Shown here: positions 54,999-63,325 of the stretch, piece by piece
How the letters are laid out: each line of letters starts with the position of its first letter
Numbering within the stretch: the stretch's first letter is position 1
Source of the DNA: Janthinobacterium lividum
Lineage (GTDB): Bacteria; Pseudomonadota; Gammaproteobacteria; Burkholderiales; Burkholderiaceae_D
Assembly (NCBI RefSeq): GCF_023509035.1
Contig: NZ_CP075583.1
Span: forward strand, 372,001 to 436,000
Length of the DNA: 64,000 nucleotides
Direction: 5' to 3'
Notes under the pieces: generated by a model
Database searches by the model: none
Seen by the model: only the letters and a program-made list of their open reading frames with translations
Told to the model about the DNA's origin: nothing
Translations under genes and position numbers: made by a program

Positions 54999-55985
54999 TC
55001 ATGGGTGGTGGGCAAAAGCGGGGTGGGGTGGCGCCGGAAAATCCGCTGCCTCCTGCTGGTTATGCGCTTGCGTGACATGGCTGCCGGGGGCCACGCTGCG
55101 GGTCAGCCAGACATTGCCGCCGATGACGGAGCCCTGGCCGATGGTCACGCGCCCGAGTATGGTGGCACCCGCGTAGATGACCACGTCGTCCTGCACGATG
55201 GGATGGCGCGCCAGTCCCTTTTTCAGCACGCCATCGGCGCCGGCGGGGAAGCGCTTGGCGCCCAGGGTGACGGCCTGGTAGATGCGCACGCGCTCGCCGA
55301 TGATGGCCGTCTCGCCGATCACCACGCCCGTACCATGGTCGATGAAAAAGCTGCTGCCGATGATGGCGCCCGGATGGATGTCGATGCCCGTCTGCGAATG
55401 GGCCACTTCGGCGATGATGCGCGCCACCAGCGGCGCGCCCAGTGCATACAAGGTGTGCGCCAGGCGGTAGTGGATGATGGCCAGGATGCCCGGATAGCAC
55501 AGCAGCACTTCATCGACGCTGTGTGCGGCCGGGTCGCCATGGAAGGCGGCCGCCACGTCCGTGTCGAGCTGGGCGCGGATGCGCGGCAGCGCGCGGGCGA
55601 AGCGCTGCACGATGGCCAGCGCCTGCTGTTCGATGGAGACTGTCTGCTGCAAGCCATGCTGGCGTGCGTGGTAACTGAGTTCGCGCCGCACCTGTTCGTG
55701 CAGGCCCGTCAAGGTCGTGTCGAGCGTGTGGCCGACAAAGAAATCCTCGCTCTCCTGCTGCAGGTCGAGGGGTCCCAGGCGCATGGGAAACAGGGCCGCG
55801 CACAGGGCGCCGACGATGTCGCGCAAATGCTGGCGCGACGGAAATTCGCGCGCGCCGCACTCCTGGCTGCTGGCCAGTCCTTCGCGCCATTGTGCGCGCA
55901 CGGCGCGCAATTCATCGACGATCTGGCGCAGCTCCCACTGCGGCTGCGCGGCAAAGGAGGCAGGGGGAATGGCTCGCTGATTCAT
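54999..55985 (-). CDS. Serine O-acetyltransferase (EpsC/SrpH-like)
   Basis: A protein of 328 residues from the ATG at 55983-55985; the longer frame to 56228 is not conserved. The C-terminal ~130 residues are a left-handed beta-helix of hexapeptide repeats (GIDIHPGAIIG, GTGVVIGETAIIGERVRIY, VIYAGATILGRVTIG). The conserved His residues of serine acetyltransferase lie in IDIHPG and FFIDHGTG. It makes O-acetylserine, the carbon backbone for cysteine, from serine and acetyl-CoA. Its position beside the encapsulin matches srpH next to srpI in cyanobacteria. Confidence 0.92.
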   Translation of the reverse strand: MNQRAIPPASFAAQPQWELRQIVDELRAVRAQWREGLASSQECGAREFPSRQHLRDIVGALCAALFPMRLGPLDLQQESEDFFVGHTLDTTLTGLHEQVRRELSYHARQHGLQQTVSIEQQALAIVQRFARALPRIRAQLDTDVAAAFHGDPAAHSVDEVLLCYPGILAIIHYRLAHTLYALGAPLVARIIAEVAHSQTGIDIHPGAIIGSSFFIDHGTGVVIGETAIIGERVRIYQAVTLGAKRFPAGADGVLKKGLARHPIVQDDVVIYAGATILGRVTIGQGSVIGGNVWLTRSVAPGSHVTQAHNQQEAADFPAPPHPAFAHHP

Positions 55986-56004
55986 GGTGGTCCCGGGAAC
56001 AGAG

Positions 56005-56502
56005 TTAATCTTGCAGCCAAGGCAGCGCATGCCAGCGCCAGCCGCCGCTATGGCCGCGCTGCTGCTGCCCGTCGAGGTCACCCTCGAAGCCTTGCGCGAT
56101 ATTGAAGACGTGCGTGAAACCGGCCTTGGCAGCCGCTTCGGCGGCCGCGGCCGAGCGCTTGCCGCTGCGGCACAGCAGCACCACGACGGCATCCTTGCCG
56201 CCCACCTTCGCTTCCAGTTCGCGCACAAAGCGGGGATTACGGTTCATGGACGTGCCGGTGGCCCACGCCACATGCAGCGAGGCCGGCACGTAGCCGACGA
56301 AAGTGCGTTCCTCGTTGGTGCGCACGTCGACCAGTGCGGCTTTGCCAGCCTGCACCAGCTGCCACGCATCCTGCGCGCTGACGATGCCCGCATACGGCAA
56401 GCCCTGGGCCTGCGCCTGGGCGCGCGCGAGATGGAGTACTTCGTCAAAAGCCGCCTCGCCGTGCGCGGCGCGGGGATCGAAAATCAGTTCTGCAGCAGCC
56501 AT
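56005..56502 (-). CDS. Rhodanese-like sulfurtransferase
   Basis: A protein of 165 residues with one rhodanese domain: ALVDVRTNEERTFVGYVP near the start of the domain and the active-site loop CRSGKRS with Cys111. It would carry sulfane sulfur as a persulfide. It is the first gene of the encapsulin operon, 19 bp before the acetyltransferase. A weak inverted repeat (cgaac-7-gttcg, 56553-56569) lies about 50 bp upstream of the start and could be an operator. Confidence 0.92.
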   Translation of the reverse strand: MAAAELIFDPRAAHGEAAFDEVLHLARAQAQAQGLPYAGIVSAQDAWQLVQAGKAALVDVRTNEERTFVGYVPASLHVAWATGTSMNRNPRFVRELEAKVGGKDAVVVLLCRSGKRSAAAAEAAAKAGFTHVFNIAQGFEGDLDGQQQRGHSGGWRWHALPWLQD

Positions 56503-56717
56503 CAGTCCACCTCTTTATTCCGTCGTCAAAAATCAGCACGAGTCCACTGTAGCGAACTTATGTTGTTCGGAAAACAAATTAAAAAGAGTTTGGAAAGCTG
56601 AAAAACGTATATGGAGGATATTGCGGCATGGAGCGTCTGAAAATGCCCAGGGCTAGGCGGAGTGCCGAAGACAGTACGAATGTACGGCGAGGCAGGACAA
56701 CAACGCCATGGACTTTT

Positions 56718-58349
56718 TCAGGCGTTCCGGCGGCGCTCGCGCAACAAGAAACGCGCAGGATCCAACGCGGCGGCAAGCGACGATTCCAGCGGCAGCGGCT
56801 CGCCCTCCAGCTGGCAAGCCAGCAGCTCGGCCGCCAGCGGCGCCCAGATCAGGCCGCGCGAGGCGTAACCGAGCAAGCCAAACAGGCCGGGCCAGCGCGG
56901 CACGTCGCGCAAGCGCTCGCAGCGGCCCGGCACGCCCGGGTCGGGCAAGGCGCCCGCCAGCGGCAGGCGGTCCGGCGCCATACAGCGAAAGCCCGTGCGC
57001 CCGGCCAGCGGCGCCTCGAACGGGGTCACGCCAAGGATGTCGGCGATCTTCGCGATATTTTCGTGCTGGCTGGCCACGCGCAGGCTGCTGTCTGCATCGG
57101 CATCATAGGTCGCGCCCACGCACATGACGCCCTGGTGCGCCGGCGTCATGTAGGCTTCGCGGCAGACGACGAACGGCAACGAGGGCAAGCTGCCTTCGGC
57201 AAGGTGCGTGACCTGGCCGCGCACGGCGTCCAGCGGCAGGCCGGCCGCCTGTTCGAAATCCACGGCACCCGTGCCTGCCGCCAGGATGACGGTGGGTGCC
57301 GCCGCGATCAGGGTACCGTCCGCATCGCGCACCAGCCATTCCTCATCGCCGCGCTCCAGGCGCAGGGCGCTGCTGGAAAAGCGCCGCGTGAGCAAGGCGC
57401 CGCAGGCGTCCAGCATGGCCGCGCAAACGGAAGACGGGCGCGCCCAGCCGCCCTGCTCGAACCACCAGGCGCCATCGGGCGCCGACGCGCCCAGCATGGC
57501 GGTCGCCTCGGGTGCTTCCAGCCAGCGGGCGAATTCGCGTGGATACACGCCACTGGCGGCGATCTGCCGCTGCACCTGCGCATGCGCGCCGTCGCGCGCC
57601 AGATGCAGCACGCCGCTCTGTACACCCTCGATGGCGGCGCCGATGCCGCCCAGGTCTTTCCAGCGGCTCAGCGAGTACAGGTAGGCGGCGCGCACCAGGC
57701 GCGTGGCGATATTGTCGTCCTTCGACATCAGCGGCATGAAGATGCCGGCCAGGTTGCCCGACGCTTCGCCGGCCGGCTGCGCGTGGCGCTCGACCAAGGT
57801 CACCTTCCAGCCGCGCGCGGCCAGCCGTTCGCAGGCGGCCGCACCGGCCACGCCCGCGCCGATGACGATGGCGCGCCGCTCGGGCGCGGTGATGGCCGCG
57901 TGCTCTCCGCGCCGCGCATAAAACACGGCGCGCAATCGACTCTCGTCAAAAACAAAGCCATTTTTTTGCAATTCCGTGCGCTGCGCCTCGTCCAGGTGCA
58001 CGGCTTGCAGGCGGGCGCCGTCCATCATCAGGCGCGCCAGCACCGGCGTGGCTGCCGGCACCCAGGCCAGGTGCACTTCATCGACTCGCGCCGACAATTG
58101 CGCCAGGCAGGCATCGGGTTCGCCGATCAGCAGATCGAGTGTGACGAGGCCATCGTTTGAGACCATGCGATGCAGGCCCGGCACGCAAAGCGGCCACTGC
58201 GCGCGCCACTGCTCGGGCAAGTGGCGGGCATCGACGGGACGCGGCGCCAGCGCGATGTAATGCAGACGGCGACCGCCATGCGCCGCGCAAACGGCACGCA
58301 AGCGGGCGCCGTCAAAATCCGTGTCGAGCAAGACCAGCGCGCGGCGCAT
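56718..58349 (-). CDS. mnmC: MnmC-like FAD-dependent oxidoreductase with degenerate N-terminal methyltransferase part
   Basis: A protein of 543 residues from the ATG at 58347-58349. From about residue 155 it matches the MnmC FAD domain: GAGVAG at 164-169, GEASGNLAGIFMPLMSKDDN and GARVFPV-like motifs are absent or present as expected for the family, and RTGFRCMAPDRLPLAG is near the C-terminus. It oxidises cmnm5 groups at tRNA position 34 to nm5. The N-terminal ~150 residues resemble only the back half of the MnmD methyltransferase domain (WPLCVPGLHRM, GLVTLDLLIG); the SAM-binding GTGLNF motif and the DGF catalytic site are missing. The start overlaps the stop of tag (TGATG). Confidence 0.82.
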   Translation of the reverse strand: MRRALVLLDTDFDGARLRAVCAAHGGRRLHYIALAPRPVDARHLPEQWRAQWPLCVPGLHRMVSNDGLVTLDLLIGEPDACLAQLSARVDEVHLAWVPAATPVLARLMMDGARLQAVHLDEAQRTELQKNGFVFDESRLRAVFYARRGEHAAITAPERRAIVIGAGVAGAAACERLAARGWKVTLVERHAQPAGEASGNLAGIFMPLMSKDDNIATRLVRAAYLYSLSRWKDLGGIGAAIEGVQSGVLHLARDGAHAQVQRQIAASGVYPREFARWLEAPEATAMLGASAPDGAWWFEQGGWARPSSVCAAMLDACGALLTRRFSSSALRLERGDEEWLVRDADGTLIAAAPTVILAAGTGAVDFEQAAGLPLDAVRGQVTHLAEGSLPSLPFVVCREAYMTPAHQGVMCVGATYDADADSSLRVASQHENIAKIADILGVTPFEAPLAGRTGFRCMAPDRLPLAGALPDPGVPGRCERLRDVPRWPGLFGLLGYASRGLIWAPLAAELLACQLEGEPLPLESSLAAALDPARFLLRERRRNA

Positions 58350-58927
58350 CAATGCCCCGCACGGCAAAAGCAGGTCGGCGCATGGTCGTTGACCATGCCG
58401 ATGCCCTGCATGTAGGCGTAAATGATGGTCGAGCCGACGAACTTGAAGCCCCGCTTGAGCAAGTCTTTCGACAATGTGTCGGACAAGGCCGTCTTGGCGG
58501 GAAAGGCGCCGGGCTGCCAGCTATTGACGATAGGCTGGCCATCGACATACGCCCACAGGAAGCTGTCCAGGGTCTGCCCTTCCGCGCGCAGGCGCAGGTA
58601 GGCTTGCGCATTCGTGATGGCCGCCGCCACCTTCAGGCGGTTGCGCACGATGCCGGGGTCGAGCAGCAGCTGCGCCACCTTGTCCGGACCATACGCGGCG
58701 ATCTTTTCCGCATCCCAGTGATCAAACGCGGCGCGGTAGGTATCGCGCTTGTTGAGGATGGTTTCCCAGCTCAGGCCCGCCTGCGCGCCTTCCAGGTTCA
58801 GCATCTCGAACAGCCGGCGCTCGTCGTGGCAGGGCACGCCCCACTCCGTATCGTGGTAATCGAGATAGCGGGGATTGGCCGGATTGGCCCAGGAGCAGCG
58901 GATGGTGGTCATGGTCGTGTTCTTCAT
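58349..58927 (-). CDS. tag: DNA-3-methyladenine glycosylase I
   Basis: A protein of 192 residues. It has the Tag signature RCSWANPANPRYLDYHDTEWG with a zinc-binding Cys and His, FEMLNLEGAQAGLSW, and the C-terminal zinc ligands in HAPTCFCR. It removes 3-methyladenine from alkylated DNA. The ATG at 58925-58927 is used; a second ATG five codons later (MTTIRCSW) is also plausible. Its stop overlaps the mnmC-like start. Confidence 0.95.
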   Translation of the reverse strand: MKNTTMTTIRCSWANPANPRYLDYHDTEWGVPCHDERRLFEMLNLEGAQAGLSWETILNKRDTYRAAFDHWDAEKIAAYGPDKVAQLLLDPGIVRNRLKVAAAITNAQAYLRLRAEGQTLDSFLWAYVDGQPIVNSWQPGAFPAKTALSDTLSKDLLKRGFKFVGSTIIYAYMQGIGMVNDHAPTCFCRAGH

Positions 58928-58950
58928 GTGCGGGCAACCGCCAGTATAGT

Positions 58951-60447
58951 TTATCGGCCGCGCAGGAGGCGCCCAAGTTCCAGCAAACCGTGCGCCATCT
59001 CGGCCGGGGGAATTGCCGCAAAGCCCAGCAGCAGCCCTGGCGGCGTGGCGCACTCCGGCCCCGCCGCCGGATCGGCATAGTGGCCCAGCGGGCGCAATTC
59101 GATGCCCCGTGCCAGGCCCGCACGCGCGACCGTCTCTTCATCGTGGCCAGCGCGAAAATACGCGCACAGTTCCAGGCCGCTGTCGGCCGGGCCGCACGCG
59201 AGCTGGTCGTCGAGTTCACGCGCAAGCCCGCGCACCAGCAGATCGCGCCGTTCGGCATTGCTGTCGCGCGTGCGGCGGATATGCCGCCCAAAGTGGCCCT
59301 CGGCGATGAAGTCCGCCAGCGCCATCTGCGGCACGATGGCCGTATGGCGGTCCATCACGGCCTTGGCTTGCACCAGCGCTTCGGCCAGCGCGGGCGGCGC
59401 CACCATGTAACCGAGGCGCAGCCCGGGAAACAGCACCTTCGACATCGTCCCCACATAGACCACGCAACCATCGCGGTCCAGGCTTTGCAGCGAGGCCAGC
59501 GGCGCGCCCGCGTAGCGGTATTCGCTGTCGTAATCGTCTTCCACCAGCCACGCCTTGTTGTGCGCGGCCCAGGCCAGCAGGGCCAGGCGGCGGGGCAAGC
59601 TCATGCTCACGCCCAGCGGCATCTGGTGCGATGGCGTCACGTACGCCAGCTTCGCCTGCGGGCAGTGCGCCACGCCGTACGCCACATCGAGCCCCTGCGC
59701 ATCGACGGGGACGGGAAACACGCGCGCGCCGGCCGCGCGCAAAGGGCCGCTGGCGCCCCGGTAGCCGGGCGACTCCATCCAGGCAGAGTCGCCCGGCGCC
59801 AGCAGGATGGTCGACAGCAGGAACAGCGCCTGCTGCGAGCCCGAGGTGATGACGATCTGCTGCGGCGTGCACTGGACGCCGCGCGAGGCCTTCAGGTACA
59901 CGCACAGCAGTTCGCGCAGCGGCAGGAAGCCGGCCGGGTCGCTGTAGCCGAAATGGTGGTCTGGCCGGCGCCAGCGCCGCGCTTCCAGGCGGTTCCACAC
60001 GTCGAACGGGAAATGGTCGATGCGCGGCATGCCGACGCGAAATGCGCGCAGCGGCCCCCGGTGGAAGGCCACCTGGCGCATGGCCTCCACCACGCCCTGT
60101 CCGCGCGACGACAGGGGCCGCAGCAGGCCGGGCGCTTCCGCCTTGCCGGCCGGCGCGGGCTGGGGCGCGGGCAGCGGAACGTCGCGGCTGACAAAGGTGC
60201 CGCGCCCCACGGCGCCATCGAGATAACCTTCGGCCGCCAGCTGCGCATACGCATTGAGCACCGTCTGGCGCGACACGGCCAGCAGGCGGCAAAAGTCGCG
60301 CGTGGGCGGCAGCTGCATGCCGGGACTGATGCGGCCATCGAGGATGGCCGCCTTGATGGCCGCATACAGCTGGCGAAACAGCGGCTCGATGGCGCTGCGC
60401 TGCAGCGGCAAGGCGGCGATGATCTGGTTCAGGTGCGAAGCTGGCAT
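58951..60447 (-). CDS. MocR/PdxR family regulator (GntR HTH + aminotransferase-like domain)
   Basis: A protein of 498 residues. The N-terminal GntR winged helix (FRQLYAAIKAAILDGRISPGMQLP, SRQTVLNAYAQLAAEGYL) is followed by a class I aminotransferase-like domain (ITSGSQQALFLLSTILLAPGD, WLVEDDYDSEYRYAG). The PLP lysine is in GTMSKVLFPGLRLGY. MocR proteins bind PLP and regulate genes close by. The start at 60445-60447 (MPASHLNQ) lies about 45 bp from a perfect 21-bp palindrome shared with the divergent osmC-paiB genes. Confidence 0.9.
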   Translation of the reverse strand: MPASHLNQIIAALPLQRSAIEPLFRQLYAAIKAAILDGRISPGMQLPPTRDFCRLLAVSRQTVLNAYAQLAAEGYLDGAVGRGTFVSRDVPLPAPQPAPAGKAEAPGLLRPLSSRGQGVVEAMRQVAFHRGPLRAFRVGMPRIDHFPFDVWNRLEARRWRRPDHHFGYSDPAGFLPLRELLCVYLKASRGVQCTPQQIVITSGSQQALFLLSTILLAPGDSAWMESPGYRGASGPLRAAGARVFPVPVDAQGLDVAYGVAHCPQAKLAYVTPSHQMPLGVSMSLPRRLALLAWAAHNKAWLVEDDYDSEYRYAGAPLASLQSLDRDGCVVYVGTMSKVLFPGLRLGYMVAPPALAEALVQAKAVMDRHTAIVPQMALADFIAEGHFGRHIRRTRDSNAERRDLLVRGLARELDDQLACGPADSGLELCAYFRAGHDEETVARAGLARGIELRPLGHYADPAAGPECATPPGLLLGFAAIPPAEMAHGLLELGRLLRGR

Positions 60448-60489
60448 GGTGGGATGGCGTTTAAATTGGTAGCTTAAAGATAGCATTTA

Positions 60490-60510
60490 TTGGCTATTTT
60501 AAATAGCCAA
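60490..60510. promoter_or_regulatory. Perfect 21-bp palindrome, probable operator between mocR and osmC-paiB
   Basis: TTGGCTATTT-T-AAATAGCCAA is a perfect 10-bp inverted repeat with a one-base centre. It sits midway in the 108-bp divergent gap and is the strongest dyad seen there. It is likely bound by the MocR protein, consistent with that family's habit of binding its own divergent promoter region. Confidence 0.65.
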
Positions 60511-60555
60511 AACAAGCGCTAAGATGGCGCATCCCCTCACTCTTGCGGAGCACCC

Positions 60556-61017
60556 ATGCATCAGTTTTTCGCCACCGTGGCCTGGCAGCGCGACGGCCAG
60601 GATTTCGCCGGCCAGCGCTACAGCCGTGGCCATGAATGGCAGTTCGACGGCGGCTTGCACGTGCCCGCCTCGTCGTCGCCCTTGTCCGTGCCGCTGCCCA
60701 TGTCGGTGGCGGAAAATATCGACCCGGAAGAAGCGCTGGTGGCCGCTACGTCGAGCTGCCATATGTTGTTCTTCCTGTCGCTGGCGGCCCAGCGCGGCTA
60801 CGTCATCGACGACTACCGTGACGACGCCGTCGGCGAACTGGGCAAGAATGCCGCCGGGCGTCTGGCCATGACGCGCATCGTGCTGCGCCCCCGCATCGTG
60901 TTTGCGGGAGCGCCGCCCTCGCCCGACGCGCTGGCCGCCCTGCACCACGACGCGCACGAGCGCTGCTACATCGCCAATTCCCTCACGGCCGATGTGGTCG
61001 TGGAAGGAGCGCACTAG
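60556..61017 (+). CDS. OsmC family peroxiredoxin-like protein
   Basis: A protein of 153 residues with both OsmC cysteines: one in AATSSCHMLFFLSLA and one in HERCYIANSL. The N-terminal WQRDGQDFAGQRYSRGHEW and MSVAENIDPEEAL also fit. The family reduces organic hydroperoxides. It is the first gene of a pair with paiB and is divergent from the MocR gene. Confidence 0.9.
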   Translation: MHQFFATVAWQRDGQDFAGQRYSRGHEWQFDGGLHVPASSSPLSVPLPMSVAENIDPEEALVAATSSCHMLFFLSLAAQRGYVIDDYRDDAVGELGKNAAGRLAMTRIVLRPRIVFAGAPPSPDALAALHHDAHERCYIANSLTADVVVEGAH

Positions 61018-61671
61018 ATGTACACGCCCGCCAGCTTTCGCGAAGAGCGCCTCGATGTGCTGCATGGCCTGATCGACGCGCATCCGCTGGGCGCGCTGGT
61101 GCACCATGGCGAGGATGGTTTGTGCGCCGACCATCTGCCTTTCGAGATCACCGCGCCCACGCCCGAGGCGCCATTCGGCATCCTGCGCGCCCACGTGGCG
61201 CGCGCCAACCCGCTGTGGCGCGGCGCCGGCGTGAACGATGACTGCATGGTGATTTTCCAGGGGCCGCACGCCTACATCACGCCCGCCTGGTATGCGGAAA
61301 AGCAGCGCAGCGGCAAGGAAGTGCCGACCTTCAATTACGCGGTCGTGCATGCCCACGGCCCCCTGCGCGCCATCGATGATGCGGCGTGGCTGATGGACTT
61401 GCTGGAACGGCTGACGACACGTCATGAAGCTGGCCAGGCGATGCCGTGGACAATCGCCGATGCGCCGGCCGGCTATATCGAGAAACTCTTGAAAACCATC
61501 GTCGGCATCGAAATCCCCCTCACCCGCATCACGGGAAAATGGAAGCTGGGGCAGAACCGCAGCATGCAAGACCAGGCCAGCATGGCGCATGGCCTGGCGC
61601 TGGACAATCAACCCGGCGCGGCGCAGGCGCTCGGCGCACTGATCGCCGCCAACCTCACGCCAGCCAGCTGA
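61018..61671 (+). CDS. paiB: FMN-binding negative transcriptional regulator (PaiB family)
   Basis: A protein of 217 residues starting directly after the osmC stop (TAG-ATG). Family signatures are MYTPASFREERLDVLHGLI, GLCADHLPFEI, AYITPAWYAEK and VPTFNYAVVHAHG, the flavin-reductase-like PaiB fold. The family was named for a sporulation and protease regulator in Bacillus, but many members may simply be FMN proteins. The 3' end overlaps the convergent AEC transporter by 17 bp. Confidence 0.92.
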   Translation: MYTPASFREERLDVLHGLIDAHPLGALVHHGEDGLCADHLPFEITAPTPEAPFGILRAHVARANPLWRGAGVNDDCMVIFQGPHAYITPAWYAEKQRSGKEVPTFNYAVVHAHGPLRAIDDAAWLMDLLERLTTRHEAGQAMPWTIADAPAGYIEKLLKTIVGIEIPLTRITGKWKLGQNRSMQDQASMAHGLALDNQPGAAQALGALIAANLTPAS

Positions 61672-62608
61672 CGGCCGCCGAGAACGTCAAAAACGACAGC
61701 GCCGTCGAGACCAGAATGATGCGGGCGATGCGCGCCGTGTTCGCCCCGAAGCGCTCGGACAGCAGCGACACATTGCTGGCGCTGGGCAGGCAGGCCACCA
61801 GCACCATGCAGGTCAGCGCGAACGGATCGAGCGGCGCGCCCAGCGCGATGGCCGCGTGGCCGATGGCCCACACCAGCAGCGGATGCAACAGCAGTTTTTT
61901 CAGCGCCACGGGCACATATTCCCCCAGCGGCGCCGGGTCGCTGGTGCTCATCTGCGAACGGGCCAGGACGGCGCCAATGGTAAACAGGGCAACAGGAGAG
62001 GCGGCGTCGGCCAGCAGGCCCACCGTCTGCATCAATGGCTTGGGCAAGGCCAGTTCCAGCCACGACGACAGGGCGCCAAGCACAATCGCCCACGGCATCG
62101 GGTTGCCGGCCATGCCCTTCAGGGCGTTGACGACGGCGGCGCGGCTGCCGTGCGCGCCGCCGCTGCCGATGCGCGACAAGGCGATGCACAGCGAACTGGT
62201 CATCAACATATCGACGACGATGGTGACGATGACGGGCCCTGAGGAACGGGGACCGAGCAAGGTCAATAGCAGGGGCACGCCCATGAAGCCCGTATTCGGG
62301 AAGGCCGCCACCAGCGCACCGAAGGCGGCGTTGTTCCAGTCGATGCGGTGGCTGAGGGTCATGGCCATGGTGACACCCACCATGATCAGCGCACACAGCA
62401 GATACACGCCGAACACGCTGGCGTCGAGCAGTTGCGCGATGGGCGTGGCGGCGCCGAAGCGGTACAGCATGCAGGGCAGCGCGAAGTACAGGACAAAACT
62501 GTTCAAGCCGCCGATGGCGGCCAGCGGCAGCAGCTTGCGGCGCACGGCCAGGTAGCCGCACAGCACCAGGGCGAAGAAGGGAAAGGTGATGGCGAGGATG
62601 GTCAGCAT
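61655..62608 (-). CDS. AEC (auxin efflux carrier) family transporter
   Basis: A protein of 317 residues from the ATG at 62606-62608 (MLTILAITFPFFALVLCGY). It has about ten hydrophobic segments and motifs typical of the MdcF/auxin-efflux family (SFVLYFALPCMLYRFG, FPNTGFMGVPLLLTL, PNTGF being conserved). It is an inner-membrane transporter of the BART superfamily, probably for organic or amino acids. The start lies next to the CHRD gene's terminator. Confidence 0.9.
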   Translation of the reverse strand: MLTILAITFPFFALVLCGYLAVRRKLLPLAAIGGLNSFVLYFALPCMLYRFGAATPIAQLLDASVFGVYLLCALIMVGVTMAMTLSHRIDWNNAAFGALVAAFPNTGFMGVPLLLTLLGPRSSGPVIVTIVVDMLMTSSLCIALSRIGSGGAHGSRAAVVNALKGMAGNPMPWAIVLGALSSWLELALPKPLMQTVGLLADAASPVALFTIGAVLARSQMSTSDPAPLGEYVPVALKKLLLHPLLVWAIGHAAIALGAPLDPFALTCMVLVACLPSASNVSLLSERFGANTARIARIILVSTALSFLTFSAAVSWLA

Positions 62609-62651
62609 GGAGCGCCATTGTAGCGCGCTGCACTGGCTGGCCGCCGGGCGC

Positions 62652-62672
62652 AAAAAGGCCGCTCGCGCGGCC
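62652..62672 (-). terminator. Rho-independent terminator after the CHRD gene
   Basis: Read on the minus strand: GGCCGC, loop GCGA, GCGGCC, then five T. The stem is 6 bp of pure GC. It lies between the CHRD gene and the AEC transporter start. Confidence 0.75.
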
Positions 62673-63143
62673 CAAGGAGGTTTCGGGAAAAGCGCCGCTG
62701 GCAGGCTGGGGCTTGAGCTGGGCGCGGATCTCGCCAGCCGGGTAGGCGGTGCTGTGCACGTTCACGTACAGCTTGCCGGCCTGGTAGCTCGCATACTGGG
62801 CCGGCGTGAGCATGGCGCCGTCCGGCACGGCAAACATGCCTTCGGCGGTTTTCACCAGCGGCACGATGACGGGGCCATTGGCGCCGGCGGGCGCTTCATG
62901 AATATGCGCGACGGTGGCCAGCATGCCCGTATAGCGCACGCCACCGCTGACACTGAGGTCGTCGGCGACGCGGATAGTGCTGCTGCCGCTGGCCGTGCTG
63001 GTGTTGGCCGGCACTTCCTGCGCGCCCGTCAAAGTGACGTCATGGTCGCCCGGGTGATGCGGGCCATGGGAACAGGCGCCCAGCAGGGCGGCCAGCGCCA
63101 GCATGCTGGCGGCGCGGCGTACGTGTTGTGGCAATGTGGTCAT
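62673..63143 (-). CDS. CHRD-domain lipoprotein, apparent stop-codon loss
   Basis: It starts MTTLPQHVRRAASM, with a lipoprotein signal (LALAALLGAC lipobox). Residues about 35-145 are a CHRD domain (VTLTGAQEVPANTSTA, VAHIHEAPAGANG, LYVNVHSTAYPAGEIRAQL). The domain is complete at about 62709, but there is no in-frame stop before the terminator. The frame runs on to 61608, antisense-like to nothing known and out of frame with the AEC gene. A single change, such as TAG to the CAG at codon 146, would explain it. The end given here is the start of the terminator stem. Confidence 0.7.
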
Positions 63144-63325
63144 CGCAGTACTCCTTCAACGGACATCGGATCACGGATGGCGCCCTGCCCTGCCCGTACA
63201 GCCGAGCCGGGCTTGCGCCGCACTGGTCTCGCGCAAAAAAATCTTGCTGTCATGCGACAGTAAGGCCATGCCGCCTTGTCCGCTTTGCTTTTCGCCAAAC
63301 CTGGTGCTCGCCTGCCAGCGTGCCG

